A DNA stretch of 12,676 nucleotides from a candidate division Zixibacteria bacterium 4484_93 (GCA_002085385.1 NATO01000098.1:1-12676); one strand, 5' to 3'; positions 1 through 8,198 are shown, counted from the first letter of the stretch. Notes: generated from the sequence alone by a model not told the origin. A program made the numbers and translations.

Positions 1-2
1 CA

Positions 3-1004
3 ATAGAAGGAGGATATGTTCATCCGATAGCAGGCGGAACAGAGGACGATTACACATTCTCGGCACTTTACACATCGAATGTTTTACCCGATTCAGCCTT
101 CGTGTTCATATCGGGAGCGAAGTATCCGCTATCGACAACCGACACTGACCCGACAGATGGAGCGGTTTTCTCATACACAACGACGCTTCGGATGGGTGCA
201 TACAACTATTCTTTCTGCTTCTTCACAGGTGGACAGGAATATCGCTATCCGAGGACAACGGAGCTCAACGAGGGACCATTTGTTCAGGAGTATTTAGTTC
301 ACTTCGACATAGGAGCATCCGCATCCGGCTTCACGACAGCCGGGACACTAAACGATTGGGAATACGGCACTCCAACATCCGGGCCGGGAGATGTTCCTGT
401 TGGCACAAACTGCTGGGCAACGAATCTGGATGGCGACTACAGAAATCAGAGCGTATCCGAGCTTGTCTCCCCGGAGATAGACCTATCGAGCTCCGCCGAC
501 CCGTTCCTCATCTATTACCACTGGTACTGCTTCCAGCCACCAAACTCTTACGGCTACCATGATGGTGGAATTGTTGCTATTTCCGTCGATGGAGGCGATA
601 GATTCAAGATATGTCCATACTATGGCTACGATGTAGCACTCTCACGATATGTCACATCGGGTGAGATAAAACGCCAGTTTGCGTTCGCAGATGACGACAG
701 GGGCAATTTCTGGCACAAGGAGATATTCGACCTGAGACCATACAGAGGGCATACTGTGCAGATTTATTTCCTATTCAGCAGCTCACAGGTGAACACGGAG
801 CCTGGCTGGTATATAAATGATATGGCTATCTACGGCTCAATCCCGACAGGGGTAGAAGAAGCATCTATCCCCCAGAATCTCTCCCTGCTCGAACCGTTCC
901 CCAACCCGTTCAATGCAAACACATCCATACAGTTCAATCTGGCAAAAGATGCGATAATCTCGCTCGATATTTACAACAACGGGGCTCTATTTCGTCATCC
1001 TTAA
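3..1004 (+). CDS. Secreted multidomain protein with jelly-roll domain and truncated C-terminal sorting domain (5' partial)
   Basis: The frame is open from the left edge, so the true start lies outside the window; the GTG at 102 is only an internal codon. Reading from base 3, the first ~90 residues look like an Ig-like module of the type seen in secreted bacterial proteins (YTFSALYT, then SYTTTLRMGAYNYSF). Next comes a beta-rich region resembling the MAM/jelly-roll modules attached to immune-inhibitor-A and subtilisin-like secreted peptidases: DWEYGTPTSGPGD, GTNCWATNLDGDY, LVSPEIDL, a YHWYCF strand, DGGIVAISVDGG and finally PGWYINDMAIYG. After a linker (PQNLSLLEPF) the sorting/FlgD-like domain starts with PNPFNANTSIQFNL, but it breaks off after SLDIYN and ends in a short out-of-frame tail. 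No catalytic domain is visible, so the protein could be an adhesin, a carbohydrate-binding protein or the back half of a secreted protease. It is convergent with the plsC-like gene. Confidence 0.8.
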   Translation: MEGGYVHPIAGGTEDDYTFSALYTSNVLPDSAFVFISGAKYPLSTTDTDPTDGAVFSYTTTLRMGAYNYSFCFFTGGQEYRYPRTTELNEGPFVQEYLVHFDIGASASGFTTAGTLNDWEYGTPTSGPGDVPVGTNCWATNLDGDYRNQSVSELVSPEIDLSSSADPFLIYYHWYCFQPPNSYGYHDGGIVAISVDGGDRFKICPYYGYDVALSRYVTSGEIKRQFAFADDDRGNFWHKEIFDLRPYRGHTVQIYFLFSSSQVNTEPGWYINDMAIYGSIPTGVEEASIPQNLSLLEPFPNPFNANTSIQFNLAKDAIISLDIYNNGALFRHP

Positions 1005-1050
1005 ATCAGGCGGAAAAAGCCTATCGAGGAAGCTTATCCTTTTGAAATGA
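976..1050 (+). pseudogene. Out-of-frame remnant of the sorting domain's last strands
   Basis: From base 976 the next frame reads TTGLYFVILKSGG and then KSLSRKLILLK before a TGA at 1048-1050. This is the classic end of PNPFN-type sorting/FlgD-like domains (G-hydrophobic-Y-F ... R-K-hydrophobic-L-L-K). In intact domains about 30-35 residues separate the IYN strand from this ending. Here they are missing and the frame changes, so a block whose length is 2 modulo 3 has been lost, or the junction is wrongly assembled. The restored end would overlap the 3' end of the convergent acyltransferase gene by 30 bases. Confidence 0.75.
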
Positions 1051-1722
1051 GGCAAACCACCGGGAGGTCTTCTCAAGAAGCATAGCAGAATCGGCGGCAC
1101 AGATTTCCTCACCTATAGTTACATTGATAACCCCCTGCCTGACAAAGAAACTCCCCGGTGGCAAAAGAGCGAAGCTCCCCTCAATGCAAACAGGATAAAC
1201 TGTTGCACCGGACAGGGCGGCTATCTTAAATGTCGCAGGAGAGAACCTGCCAGGTTTGCCTGTTCGTGTTCGTGTTCCCTCAGGGAAAAGGAGGAAATTC
1301 CTTCCTGCTTTTATAAGGCGAATGAGCGTCATCATACGGGAAAACTCCCTTTTTGTCCGCCTCCTCTCGAAGAAAAGCCCACCTGTGGCGTATACCCATA
1401 GCGAAACAGGGAGAAGCCATAGAAGGGAAATCTTCGCCACAAAACCAAATTGACAGGGCAGAGAAGCAAAAAGCACGGGTATATCGAGGTAACTCGAATG
1501 GTTGGCAACAAATAAGACCCCTTTCATCTTCTCGACATTCTCAATACCAGAGATGTCCAGTTCGATGCCGAAGGAGTGCAGAAGCATCCGGTTCCACAGA
1601 TGCATAAAACGATAGGAAAAGCTCCTCAAGGGAAAGATGAGAGCAGCTATTGGAATAAAAACAAAAAGTGAGCTGGTAGTAAAGAGATAAAAATCCCCGA
1701 GGAGATTAAAAAGTAGCCTCAT
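1021..1722 (-). CDS. plsC: 1-acyl-sn-glycerol-3-phosphate acyltransferase (PlsC family)
   Basis: Membrane-bound acyltransferase expected to add the second acyl chain to lysophosphatidic acid, giving phosphatidic acid for membrane phospholipid synthesis. The 233-residue length is normal for the family. A hydrophobic N-terminal segment (about residues 12-31) should anchor it in the inner membrane. The catalytic NHxxxxD motif is NHSSYLD (74-80), with His75 and Asp80. The phosphate-binding motif FPEGTR is at 146-151, and the hydrophobic block VYPVCI at 175-180 matches the fourth family motif. Its ATG overlaps the TGA of the upstream HIT gene (ATGA), so translation is probably coupled. It is the last gene of the leftward series. 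Related enzymes act on ornithine lipids or lipid A, so substrate specificity is inferred. Confidence 0.9.
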   Translation of the reverse strand: MRLLFNLLGDFYLFTTSSLFVFIPIAALIFPLRSFSYRFMHLWNRMLLHSFGIELDISGIENVEKMKGVLFVANHSSYLDIPVLFASLPCQFGFVAKISLLWLLPVSLWVYATGGLFFERRRTKREFSRMMTLIRLIKAGRNFLLFPEGTRTRTGKPGRFSPATFKIAALSGATVYPVCIEGSFALLPPGSFFVRQGVINVTIGEEICAADSAMLLEKTSRWFASFQKDKLPR

Positions 1723-2204
1723 AGCCTCTTGAACTGCGGCAGTAGCTTATCGTATGTCGCCTCGAGCGCCTCGCTTATTATCTTCGTGCTGGATACAACG
1801 GGCATAAAGTTTGTGTCACCATCCCAGCGGGGGACAATATGTATATGCAGATGGTCCACAACACCTGCACCTGCACTCCTGCCAATATTCATTCCGATGT
1901 TGAACCCACTGGGGGAAACTACCTTTTTCAGTATCTTGACACAGTGGGATACAAACCTGAAAAGGTCTGATGCCTCCTTCGATGTCATCTCCTCGATATT
2001 ACCCGTATGCCTGTTGGGGAATACCATAAGATGTCCGTTGGCGTATGGATAGCGGTTCATCACGACAGAGACCAGCCCACCACGGAAAAGCAGCAGGTTC
2101 TCTCTGTCATTCTCCTCGGACAGGACACGACAGAAAAGACACCCCTCCTCGAGGTCACCGCGGGTTATATACTCCATTCGCCAGGGCGCAAAGATTACCT
2201 CCAT
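1719..2204 (-). CDS. HIT-family nucleotide hydrolase/phosphorylase-like protein
   Basis: Small histidine-triad protein (161 residues). The triad HLHIHIVPR lies at 118-126, and the middle His (His120) is the expected nucleophile that forms a nucleotidyl intermediate. The N-terminal APWRMEYI and CLFC (Cys22, Cys25) place it with the branch often annotated as Ap4A phosphorylase-like, where the CxxC pair together with His helps bind zinc; His66 in PNRHTGN may take part. The likely substrate is a dinucleoside polyphosphate or another nucleoside phosphoramidate or phosphate ester. Five bases separate it from the end of cysS, and its ribosome binding site GAGGTGA overlaps the cysS stop. HIT genes next to aminoacyl-tRNA synthetase genes fit a role in clearing aminoacyl-AMP or Ap4A side products, but that is inference. 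The gene is intact. Confidence 0.88.
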   Translation of the reverse strand: MEVIFAPWRMEYITRGDLEEGCLFCRVLSEENDRENLLLFRGGLVSVVMNRYPYANGHLMVFPNRHTGNIEEMTSKEASDLFRFVSHCVKILKKVVSPSGFNIGMNIGRSAGAGVVDHLHIHIVPRWDGDTNFMPVVSSTKIISEALEATYDKLLPQFKRL

Positions 2205-2209
2205 CTATC

Positions 2210-2800
2210 TCACCTCTTCTTCCAGATTGTTCCTTTCGGGGTATCCTCGAGTATTATACCCTTCTTGCGAAGCTCATCCCGTATCCTATCGGCAGTTTCC
2301 CAGTCACGACTCTTCCGCGCCCTATCCCGCTTCTTAATCATCTCAAGAACCCAATCCTCCAGAGGCTCACTTCCCTGTGGAAATATATCGAGAACCCGAT
2401 TGAAATCCGAGAGCTTCTCGAGGACCAGACGAGCATCATCCCTGCCCAGACTATCGGACGAGATAAGCCTGTTTATCCCGCGGATGAAATCGAACAGGAC
2501 ACCGAGTGCACCGGATATGTTCAGGTCGTCGTCGAGCGAGGTGATAAAACCGGAAGATGCAGCCTCGATTATTGTGTCGACCTCGGGATTATGAGAGAGG
2601 TTCGACTCAATTCTCTTTAGATTGTCGATAAAGTCCCAGATGCGTGAGAGTGCTGATTTTGCTGCATCGAGCCCGGAAAATGTAAAGTTCAGCTGCTGAC
2701 GATAATGGCTCGAAAGGAGCAGATAGCGAACAATAACAGGGTCATATCCTCGCTTGAGTATATCCCGAAGGGTGTAGAAGTTCCCCTTCGACTTGGACAT
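2210..2800 (-). pseudogene. cysS: Cysteinyl-tRNA synthetase, C-terminal fragment (KMSKS half)
   Basis: Begins at the Met of the KMSKS signature (MSKSKGNF) and continues as normal class I CysRS sequence: RYLLLSSHYRQQLNFT, then the DALR-like anticodon-stem helical region with RKSRDWETADRIRDELRKKG and the usual LEDTPKGTIWKKR ending. The family frame extends upstream of this ATG to about 2848, reading NYFWLHSAYLIVEGEK, so the ATG is not a genuine start. Immediately upstream of 2848 this frame meets a stop. A GAGGGTGAG sequence before the ATG resembles a ribosome binding site, but it is simply the EGE coding sequence. Together with the fragment at 2805-3323 this makes one broken gene missing about 90 internal residues. 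Confidence 0.88.
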
Positions 2801-2804
2801 CTTC

Positions 2805-3323
2805 TCACCCTCGACAATAAGATATGCCGAATGCAGCCAGAAGTAGTTTTACCCCGGAAAGCTTGCCATACTCCTTGAACTTTGAAACATCATAATACCA
2901 GGAACCCTGGAGCTGGTAAGCATAACCGTTTTTAATCAGCTTCTGTATCAGTGCAACCATATCATCGATATGCTCGGTGGCACGGGGATAGAACTCCGCA
3001 TGTTCAATCCGAAGTGTATCTATATCCTCGAAGAAAGCCTCAGTATAGCGGCTCGTGTAATCCTCAAGCGAAACGCCCTCCTCCCTCGAGCGGCGAATTG
3101 TTTTGTCGTCGACATCCGTTATGTTCATAACCTGCACAACCCGGAACCCCTTGTATTTCAGATACCTGCGGAGCAGGTCCTCAAAGATGTATGTCCTGAA
3201 ATTGCCGATATGAGCATAATCATAAACCGTCGGGCCACAGGTATACATCCTCACCTCGCCCGGATTTATCGTGTAAAACTCCTCAAGACGCTTGGTGAGA
3301 GTGTTGTAAAACTTAAGTGCCAC
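2805..3323 (-). pseudogene. cysS: Cysteinyl-tRNA synthetase, N-terminal fragment (HIGH half)
   Basis: N-terminal Rossmann catalytic half of CysRS, which activates cysteine and charges tRNA-Cys. It starts with GTG at 3323, preceded by TAAGGAGG whose TAA is the stop of the upstream gene. Visible signatures are MYTCGPTVYD (Cys29, the first zinc ligand and part of the cysteine site), HIGN (38-41), NITDVDDK and FYPRATEHI. Family sequence runs to GKLSGVKL and then switches into nonsense (LLAAFGISYCRG) up to a TGA. By comparison with E. coli CysRS, about 90 residues are absent, including the GWHIECSAM and GGxDxxFPHHENE blocks that hold the other three zinc ligands. The lost length is 2 modulo 3. As written the gene cannot make an active enzyme. 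CysRS is essential, so an assembly error, a mixed population or a second copy elsewhere must be considered. Confidence 0.88.
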
Positions 3324-3337
3324 CTTTTTATACCTCC

Positions 3338-4660
3338 TTAGGCCATCTGTGAGAGCATTATTCCAAAGAGATACACCGCATAATTCCCAGCAAAGCTCCC
3401 TGAAATCTGGGCATTTGCCAGAAAGTAAAGGAACACAATCGCAACCCAGATGAAACAGGTTCGCAAATCGCCGGAGAGCTTATCCTTACCCCATAGGCTC
3501 GAGTAGAGACGCGAGAAGACAGCAAGTAAAAAGAGAACAAAGGCAAGAAGTCCCACTATCCCCATCTCGCTTGCATGTTCGAGGAAGATATTGTGCGGAT
3601 ACACCACACCAACAGCCTTTGCCCAGGATGGAAGAGCCTGTGAGAACCCATTGAAACCGACACCAAGGATTGGATGCTGGAGGAAAAGCCTAAAGGAAAG
3701 TGAGTAGAGAAAAGCCCTCGTTAGAGCCGATTGGTCAATCGATATATCCTCCGTCATACGGGTTTTCTGCATTCCGGGCGCAAGCGCAAACAATCCAACA
3801 AGCCCGATAACAAGCAAAACTATCAATGAAAATCTGTAAATCGACTTTGTTTTCCAGAAGGCGAGTATATAGATTATAGTACAGATGGCAAATGCAACCA
3901 GAGGTCCCCGTGTAGCAGCAACTATCTCGAAGAAAAGCGTCACGGCAATGAGAGCAAGAAAGAATATCTTCCTACCCTTCGTCTTCGCAGTGGAGAAGAA
4001 GAAGACATTCACAAGGTTGACAAGCCCCAGAAGCCTTGGATAGACGATTGTGCCGATGCCAGCGTAAAACCTGCCTGCCGTGGCAAAGGCACCTGTCGAT
4101 AGGGCAAAGGCAGAATAGATGAGCATCAAAACAGCATATAAGACGATGAAGGAAAAGAACCTGTGGAAGCTTTTGCTGTCTGCACGCATAAATGGAACAA
4201 GCACAAACCCGGTCAGAACCGCAACTACCACCTTCGCAAGCTTGCCTATACCTCCTGTTATGTCCGGGGAATATAAAAGAGCGAGAATATATATCCCCAG
4301 AAGGAGAAAAACAAAGAACTCAACAGAGCTAAATCTTATTTCAAACCTTTTACCGGAAAGGTAGAAGCCGAGCAGTGCAGCAAGCGGGAGGATGATTTTC
4401 AAAAGGTATGTCCAGCTGGGAGCTCTATACTCACCGGTCAGCCAGAAGAAAAGCGGGTTTGTCAAAAATGCACTGAATATCACAGAAACCAATCCGAACT
4501 CAGGATAAAGGATGGCAATGAGCAAGACAAGAGGAACAGCTATGAAAAGAAGCGGGATGACAAAGTGAACCCCTATTCCTGCTGCGAGGATAGCAGCATC
4601 TAATATCAGAAGAGCTATGATGAGCGAGGTGCTATCTGCCTTCAATACCTTCTGCATCAT
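3338..4660 (-). CDS. O-antigen ligase / Wzy-like polytopic membrane protein
   Basis: Integral inner-membrane protein of 440 residues with about a dozen hydrophobic helices across almost the whole length. The family features of O-antigen ligase (WaaL) and Wzy polymerase proteins are present: an ATRGPLVAF segment (249-257, the usual S/T-R-G motif), a long periplasmic loop with HPILGVGFNGF (329-339), then YPHNIFLEHASEMGIVG (354-370), where PHN is the hallmark of the Wzy_C domain. Expected role: joining undecaprenyl-linked glycan to a lipid A-core or another acceptor, or polymerising repeat units; ligase and polymerase cannot be told apart by sequence alone. Its ATG overlaps the TGA of the upstream gene. 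Tandem ATGATG codons leave the exact start ambiguous by one residue. A heptose epimerase-like gene and an acyltransferase gene nearby support an envelope-glycolipid role. The reading frame is intact. Confidence 0.85.
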   Translation of the reverse strand: MMQKVLKADSTSLIIALLILDAAILAAGIGVHFVIPLLFIAVPLVLLIAILYPEFGLVSVIFSAFLTNPLFFWLTGEYRAPSWTYLLKIILPLAALLGFYLSGKRFEIRFSSVEFFVFLLLGIYILALLYSPDITGGIGKLAKVVVAVLTGFVLVPFMRADSKSFHRFFSFIVLYAVLMLIYSAFALSTGAFATAGRFYAGIGTIVYPRLLGLVNLVNVFFFSTAKTKGRKIFFLALIAVTLFFEIVAATRGPLVAFAICTIIYILAFWKTKSIYRFSLIVLLVIGLVGLFALAPGMQKTRMTEDISIDQSALTRAFLYSLSFRLFLQHPILGVGFNGFSQALPSWAKAVGVVYPHNIFLEHASEMGIVGLLAFVLFLLAVFSRLYSSLWGKDKLSGDLRTCFIWVAIVFLYFLANAQISGSFAGNYAVYLFGIMLSQMA

Positions 4661-6537
4661 CTCTTCTCAAACAGGATGAGATTGTTCTTCGGGAGGCCGA
4701 ACTTTGAGTTAAGCTCTCGCAAGCTGGAATACTCCTCCGGTTTTATATACCGCTTGAACACGGTGAATGTGTATTCCAAGATGACCTTATTCCCAACATT
4801 CTTCCCGGATACAGTAAAGCTACCGAGCTCATTTGATACAAAGGAAGAGTCAGAGAAATATTCAAGTGAAAATCTTTCGGGGAACTCGACCTCCCAGCGG
4901 ATATTCCAGGAGAGGTTCGTTGGAAGCATCATCGGGAATTCCCTTGTGTCGAGCGATAGTGACCAGGGGCGATGGAAGAACGGGAACTCGCCAGGAAGTG
5001 TGAGTATTCCGATATCCTTTTCCCAGCGAACGAAATCCGGCTTGCGGAAATTCACAGTAAAAGATATCGGGATATCGAGGCTCTCGACGGCAGAAACAGT
5101 GTAATCCACAAGCTTTGCTCCACCACCGAACGATGAGAGGCTCTTCGATACAAGCATCTTCTTTTTGCGACTCTTCTGACCGAAAAGCTTCTCTCTCACA
5201 GAGCTATCGAAATAGCCCCTCGGGAAGGCGGTGAAGGAGACCTCCGCATCTCCCAGAGTGTCGAGCTTGACCTTTATATCGACGGATACCCTGTTCACAT
5301 CGGGCGCAAACTCAGGGATACAGAGGAAACCTTTCTTTTCTCTGCCCAGAAGAAACAGCTTGTTCCCGCCGAGATAGCCGAGATAAGGATAGGGACTATA
5401 CTCGGCGAGCGGGTCGAGGAAGAGGTTCTCATCCACACCCACTATCACCCGGTTGAACTGCTTAAGCGATGGTATGGTCGTGTCAACCAGTTCACATCGG
5501 CTGTTGACAAGAACAATCTGCACAGGAACTCCCAGCTCTTTCAGCATAGCATACAAAAGGACAGACTTATCCTTCGTGTCCCCATAGCCGTTTTTCAGGA
5601 CATCTGCGGCAGGGTTCGGGAAATAAGAGCCATCACCATAATCGAGCACCTTCACACTGCGAAGCGATGTAACGAAGAAGTATATCGACTTTATCGCCTC
5701 CTCCCGCGATTTACCCTTGCTGAGTTCGGTCACCTTCGAGGCAATCTCAGGCGAGCCTGCCGATGCCTCATCGAACTTTTCAAGCAGCATCTTGCCGAGC
5801 GTGCCCCAATCGGCAGCAGTTGTTACATATACATTTGGAAGGAAGCAACTTTTTGGGGGAGAATTCTCCTCGGGGATGTATCCCGGAATAGAATCTATCT
5901 CCCAGAGATAGCCGCTTCCTATCTTGACCGGCTCCTTTGCCCCGTTATGAAGCGAAATCAAAAGCGCTCTATCGGGGAGTGTGGAAACCCTATAACGCAG
6001 ATGAAGGATTGGGTCGTGCGAGCGGAAGAAGAATACAGTGGAGAAATATCCCTCCTCCGGCGGCTTGAGACTCGAGATGCGATATGAGTATTCGACAATC
6101 GAGTTCGAGTCCTCGACAGATGGAAGGGAGAAGACGAGCGTCTTGATATCGGCGTAGATTCCCGCTCTCCCAAAACCGGCAGGAGTTATCTCGTTTATCG
6201 CTCCACTGTCAATCTCCGCTACCGTGCCATCCGTCCGGTAGGTGCGAGCAAAGAGCAAATCGACCTTCTCCTTATCCCTGTTATAACGCACCTTGACATT
6301 CGAGTATTCTTTCTTCCCGCGATAGTCGAATATCTTTATAATTCTATGTATCTCCTTTATGAATCCGCCATCCTCCAAAACGGAGTCGGTCTCCTCAGAG
6401 AGTAGTATGCAGGCTCCTGCCTCTGGATAGTCGGAAGGGGCAGGTGAGTTCTGGATGAGCGAGTCGATATCGACTTCTGCCCTCAAGATGCCCACAATGA
6501 TAATAATGAATATTACCGACAAAAAGGGTTTCCTCAT
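4657..6537 (-). CDS. DUF3857 / transglutaminase-like secreted protein lacking catalytic Cys and His
   Basis: 626-residue exported protein with a signal peptide (RKPFLSVIFIIIIVGILRA, cleavage near residue 20). Residues ~40-230 form the DUF3857 domain (HRIIKIFDYRGKKEY, RTDGTVAEID, INEITPAG, VFSLPSVEDSNSIVEYSY). Residues ~265-380 form a transglutaminase-like core (SREEAIKSIYFFVTS, VLKNGYGDTKDKSVLL), followed by beta-rich C-terminal sequence. In active relatives the core reads G-D-C-K-D-K and F-N-H. Here they are GDTKDK (Thr321) and FNR (Arg363), while the Asp survives (FLDPL, Asp375). The codons are ACG and CGG, not one base from Cys or consistent with a single error, so I infer a real pseudoenzyme with a structural or binding role. 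The next gene upstream is a homologue with the intact triad. It starts 15 bases after that gene, with AAGGAG before the ATG. Confidence 0.87.
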   Translation of the reverse strand: MRKPFLSVIFIIIIVGILRAEVDIDSLIQNSPAPSDYPEAGACILLSEETDSVLEDGGFIKEIHRIIKIFDYRGKKEYSNVKVRYNRDKEKVDLLFARTYRTDGTVAEIDSGAINEITPAGFGRAGIYADIKTLVFSLPSVEDSNSIVEYSYRISSLKPPEEGYFSTVFFFRSHDPILHLRYRVSTLPDRALLISLHNGAKEPVKIGSGYLWEIDSIPGYIPEENSPPKSCFLPNVYVTTAADWGTLGKMLLEKFDEASAGSPEIASKVTELSKGKSREEAIKSIYFFVTSLRSVKVLDYGDGSYFPNPAADVLKNGYGDTKDKSVLLYAMLKELGVPVQIVLVNSRCELVDTTIPSLKQFNRVIVGVDENLFLDPLAEYSPYPYLGYLGGNKLFLLGREKKGFLCIPEFAPDVNRVSVDIKVKLDTLGDAEVSFTAFPRGYFDSSVREKLFGQKSRKKKMLVSKSLSSFGGGAKLVDYTVSAVESLDIPISFTVNFRKPDFVRWEKDIGILTLPGEFPFFHRPWSLSLDTREFPMMLPTNLSWNIRWEVEFPERFSLEYFSDSSFVSNELGSFTVSGKNVGNKVILEYTFTVFKRYIKPEEYSSLRELNSKFGLPKNNLILFEKR

Positions 6538-6552
6538 CTTGTTCTCCTTAAT

Positions 6553-8187
6553 TTATTGTGCCTTCTTCAGGACAAGCTGGCTATTCCGGTAGTCGGTGAA
6601 CTGCCCGACCATCCTGCGCAAGTTGGGATAATCGGAAGCAGGTATCTCGCAGCGCTTAAGCTCGTATCGCTTGTTGTAAAATATCCTTTTCCCTTCAAGC
6701 CTCTGGTTGACTGTGAACAGAAAGTTTGCATCCTCCACCTTGAAATTATCAGGTGAGACTCGAAACATATATCCCGGGGGTATCTCGAGCGTCTCGTTAG
6801 TTTCTGTTCCTATCGTATAACCGAGATACACCGGGTAGTCCCTCGTCTCGAGCTGGGTAATATACGAGAGCGTATTAGACATAACATCCAGTGCGTCGGT
6901 AGCCATCGGCAGTCTCAAGAGAAGGTATCTCCCTGCAACGGTTGCATAATCTAAAGCCTCGTATTCTATCTCGAGTTTCACAGGCTCATAAAGATTTGTG
7001 ATAGGGTTTGGAGAGATGGAGAGAGAGATAAGTTTTGCATCCGGGCTTATCTGTTTCAGAAGCCGCATAACAAAGCGCCTGCGCTCCTCGGGCTTGTTCT
7101 GGCGGACTATCATACGCAAAACCTCATCGTAGAGCCCCGCACCGGATATTGTAACCTTACTCGTGAGCTTGCCTGTCTCATCCACACGAGATACAGCCTG
7201 TATCTTCCCCGCATTCTCCGATGCCGGGATACTGGGAATATGCATAAATTCCTCCCCCTCCGGTGTGGCGATGAGAACCCCTTTCTCCGCCTCGTATGTA
7301 GGAAGCATACCCATACATAAATCATCTGTCGAATCAAAGAAACGATAAGTTCCATCAGGTAGGCGAATCGCAGTAATCATATGGTTGAACTGTGTAGCAG
7401 CTATTTCGCTATGAACCTTCCCCATCGGATTGGTGAGGACAACATAAGCATCGAACCCGGCAAGGCGGAGCATCGTTGCAAGCAGAGCAGATTTATCCTT
7501 ACAAACACCTGTTTTGTCCCTGAATGTCTGGGCAACAGGGTGCGGCTCGATAGCCTCCTTGCCAGACAGCGGAAGTCCGAGATACCTTATCTTCTGAGCA
7601 ACATAGTAGTAGATTGCACGGAGCTTTTCTTCATCTGTTTCCTTACCTTTTATCAGCTCCTTGACTGTCTCTCGGATAGCGTCCACCGGAGGAGTTGTGT
7701 CCCCTTCTGCCGGCATAACGGACATATTTGCCTCAGATTCAAGAGACATCATCGGCTCAGAGAGCTCATACACCTTACGGGAAAACTCTCTCCAGTTTGT
7801 TGTGGAGAAAAGCAGAAGCATCGTTACATCCCCGAAAGGCGGCATAACATCCTCTTTAATCACCTGTTCTATTTCATCCGCCCACCACCTATAGATTATC
7901 CTGCCAGATTTCCTCTTCCGTTTGAACCTGACCTTTTTCTCCTCGTCGTTGAAGACCTTCCAGTCCAGCGGTTTGCTCTCTGGACCTATAACCACACAGC
8001 GAGAATGTAATATCGGCTCAGTTGATTGAAAGTAGTGGTTCCCATCAAATACCCCCTCAAAACGTGTCTCAAACATATCATATTCAACGAAATACTCAAT
8101 AGCATCGCCTCTCTCGAGGTCAGGGAATGTTATGACCTTGTTCCGGAGGTTCGGCTCGTATATGTCCATATACTCGAACCCCTCCAT
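6553..8187 (-). CDS. DUF3857 / transglutaminase-like protein with intact triad, N-terminus lost
   Basis: Homologue of the next gene downstream. From the first in-frame ATG it gives 544 residues. The remaining part of DUF3857 is visible as EPNLRNKVITFPDLERGD and AIEYFVEYD, followed by a transglutaminase-like core with Cys229 (TGVCKDKSALL), His269 (QFNHMITAI) and Asp285 (YRFFDST), so the thiol catalytic triad is complete. The C-terminal ~200 residues are beta-rich. In family numbering this ATG lies well inside DUF3857 and there is no signal peptide. The frame is open further upstream, reading GEILLHDITDE before it, which aligns with the TDGTVAEID...INEIT stretch of the paralogue. About 80 residues between signal peptide and this point are missing. 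A signal peptide in another frame sits directly upstream (8199-8282). Its partner or substrate is unknown; these proteins are probably periplasmic. Confidence 0.82.
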   Translation of the reverse strand: MEGFEYMDIYEPNLRNKVITFPDLERGDAIEYFVEYDMFETRFEGVFDGNHYFQSTEPILHSRCVVIGPESKPLDWKVFNDEEKKVRFKRKRKSGRIIYRWWADEIEQVIKEDVMPPFGDVTMLLLFSTTNWREFSRKVYELSEPMMSLESEANMSVMPAEGDTTPPVDAIRETVKELIKGKETDEEKLRAIYYYVAQKIRYLGLPLSGKEAIEPHPVAQTFRDKTGVCKDKSALLATMLRLAGFDAYVVLTNPMGKVHSEIAATQFNHMITAIRLPDGTYRFFDSTDDLCMGMLPTYEAEKGVLIATPEGEEFMHIPSIPASENAGKIQAVSRVDETGKLTSKVTISGAGLYDEVLRMIVRQNKPEERRRFVMRLLKQISPDAKLISLSISPNPITNLYEPVKLEIEYEALDYATVAGRYLLLRLPMATDALDVMSNTLSYITQLETRDYPVYLGYTIGTETNETLEIPPGYMFRVSPDNFKVEDANFLFTVNQRLEGKRIFYNKRYELKRCEIPASDYPNLRRMVGQFTDYRNSQLVLKKAQ

Positions 8188-8198
8188 CGTCTCATCGG

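Noticed and set aside
1008..1022. AGGC...GCCT hairpin as a terminator between the convergent genes
   Set aside because: The stem is only 4 bp with a 7-base loop and there is no following U-run on either strand.
2210..3323. A naturally split two-subunit CysRS, the second part starting at the KMSKS Met with a GAGGGTGAG ribosome-site look-alike
   Set aside because: The two parts together still lack about 90 essential residues, the purine-rich stretch is the family's EGE codons, and family sequence continues upstream of the Met in the same frame.
79..3341. Open frames on the plus strand under plsC, HIT and cysS (for example 1353-1607, 2007-2594, 2970-3341)
   Set aside because: They lie opposite conserved genes, show no family motifs or plausible ribosome binding sites, and have low-complexity or Arg/Ser-rich products typical of shadow frames.
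7381..8010. A 209-codon plus-strand frame opposite the second DUF3857 gene
   Set aside because: It is fully antisense to conserved transglutaminase-like sequence and its product is rich in Cys, His and Arg without domain structure.
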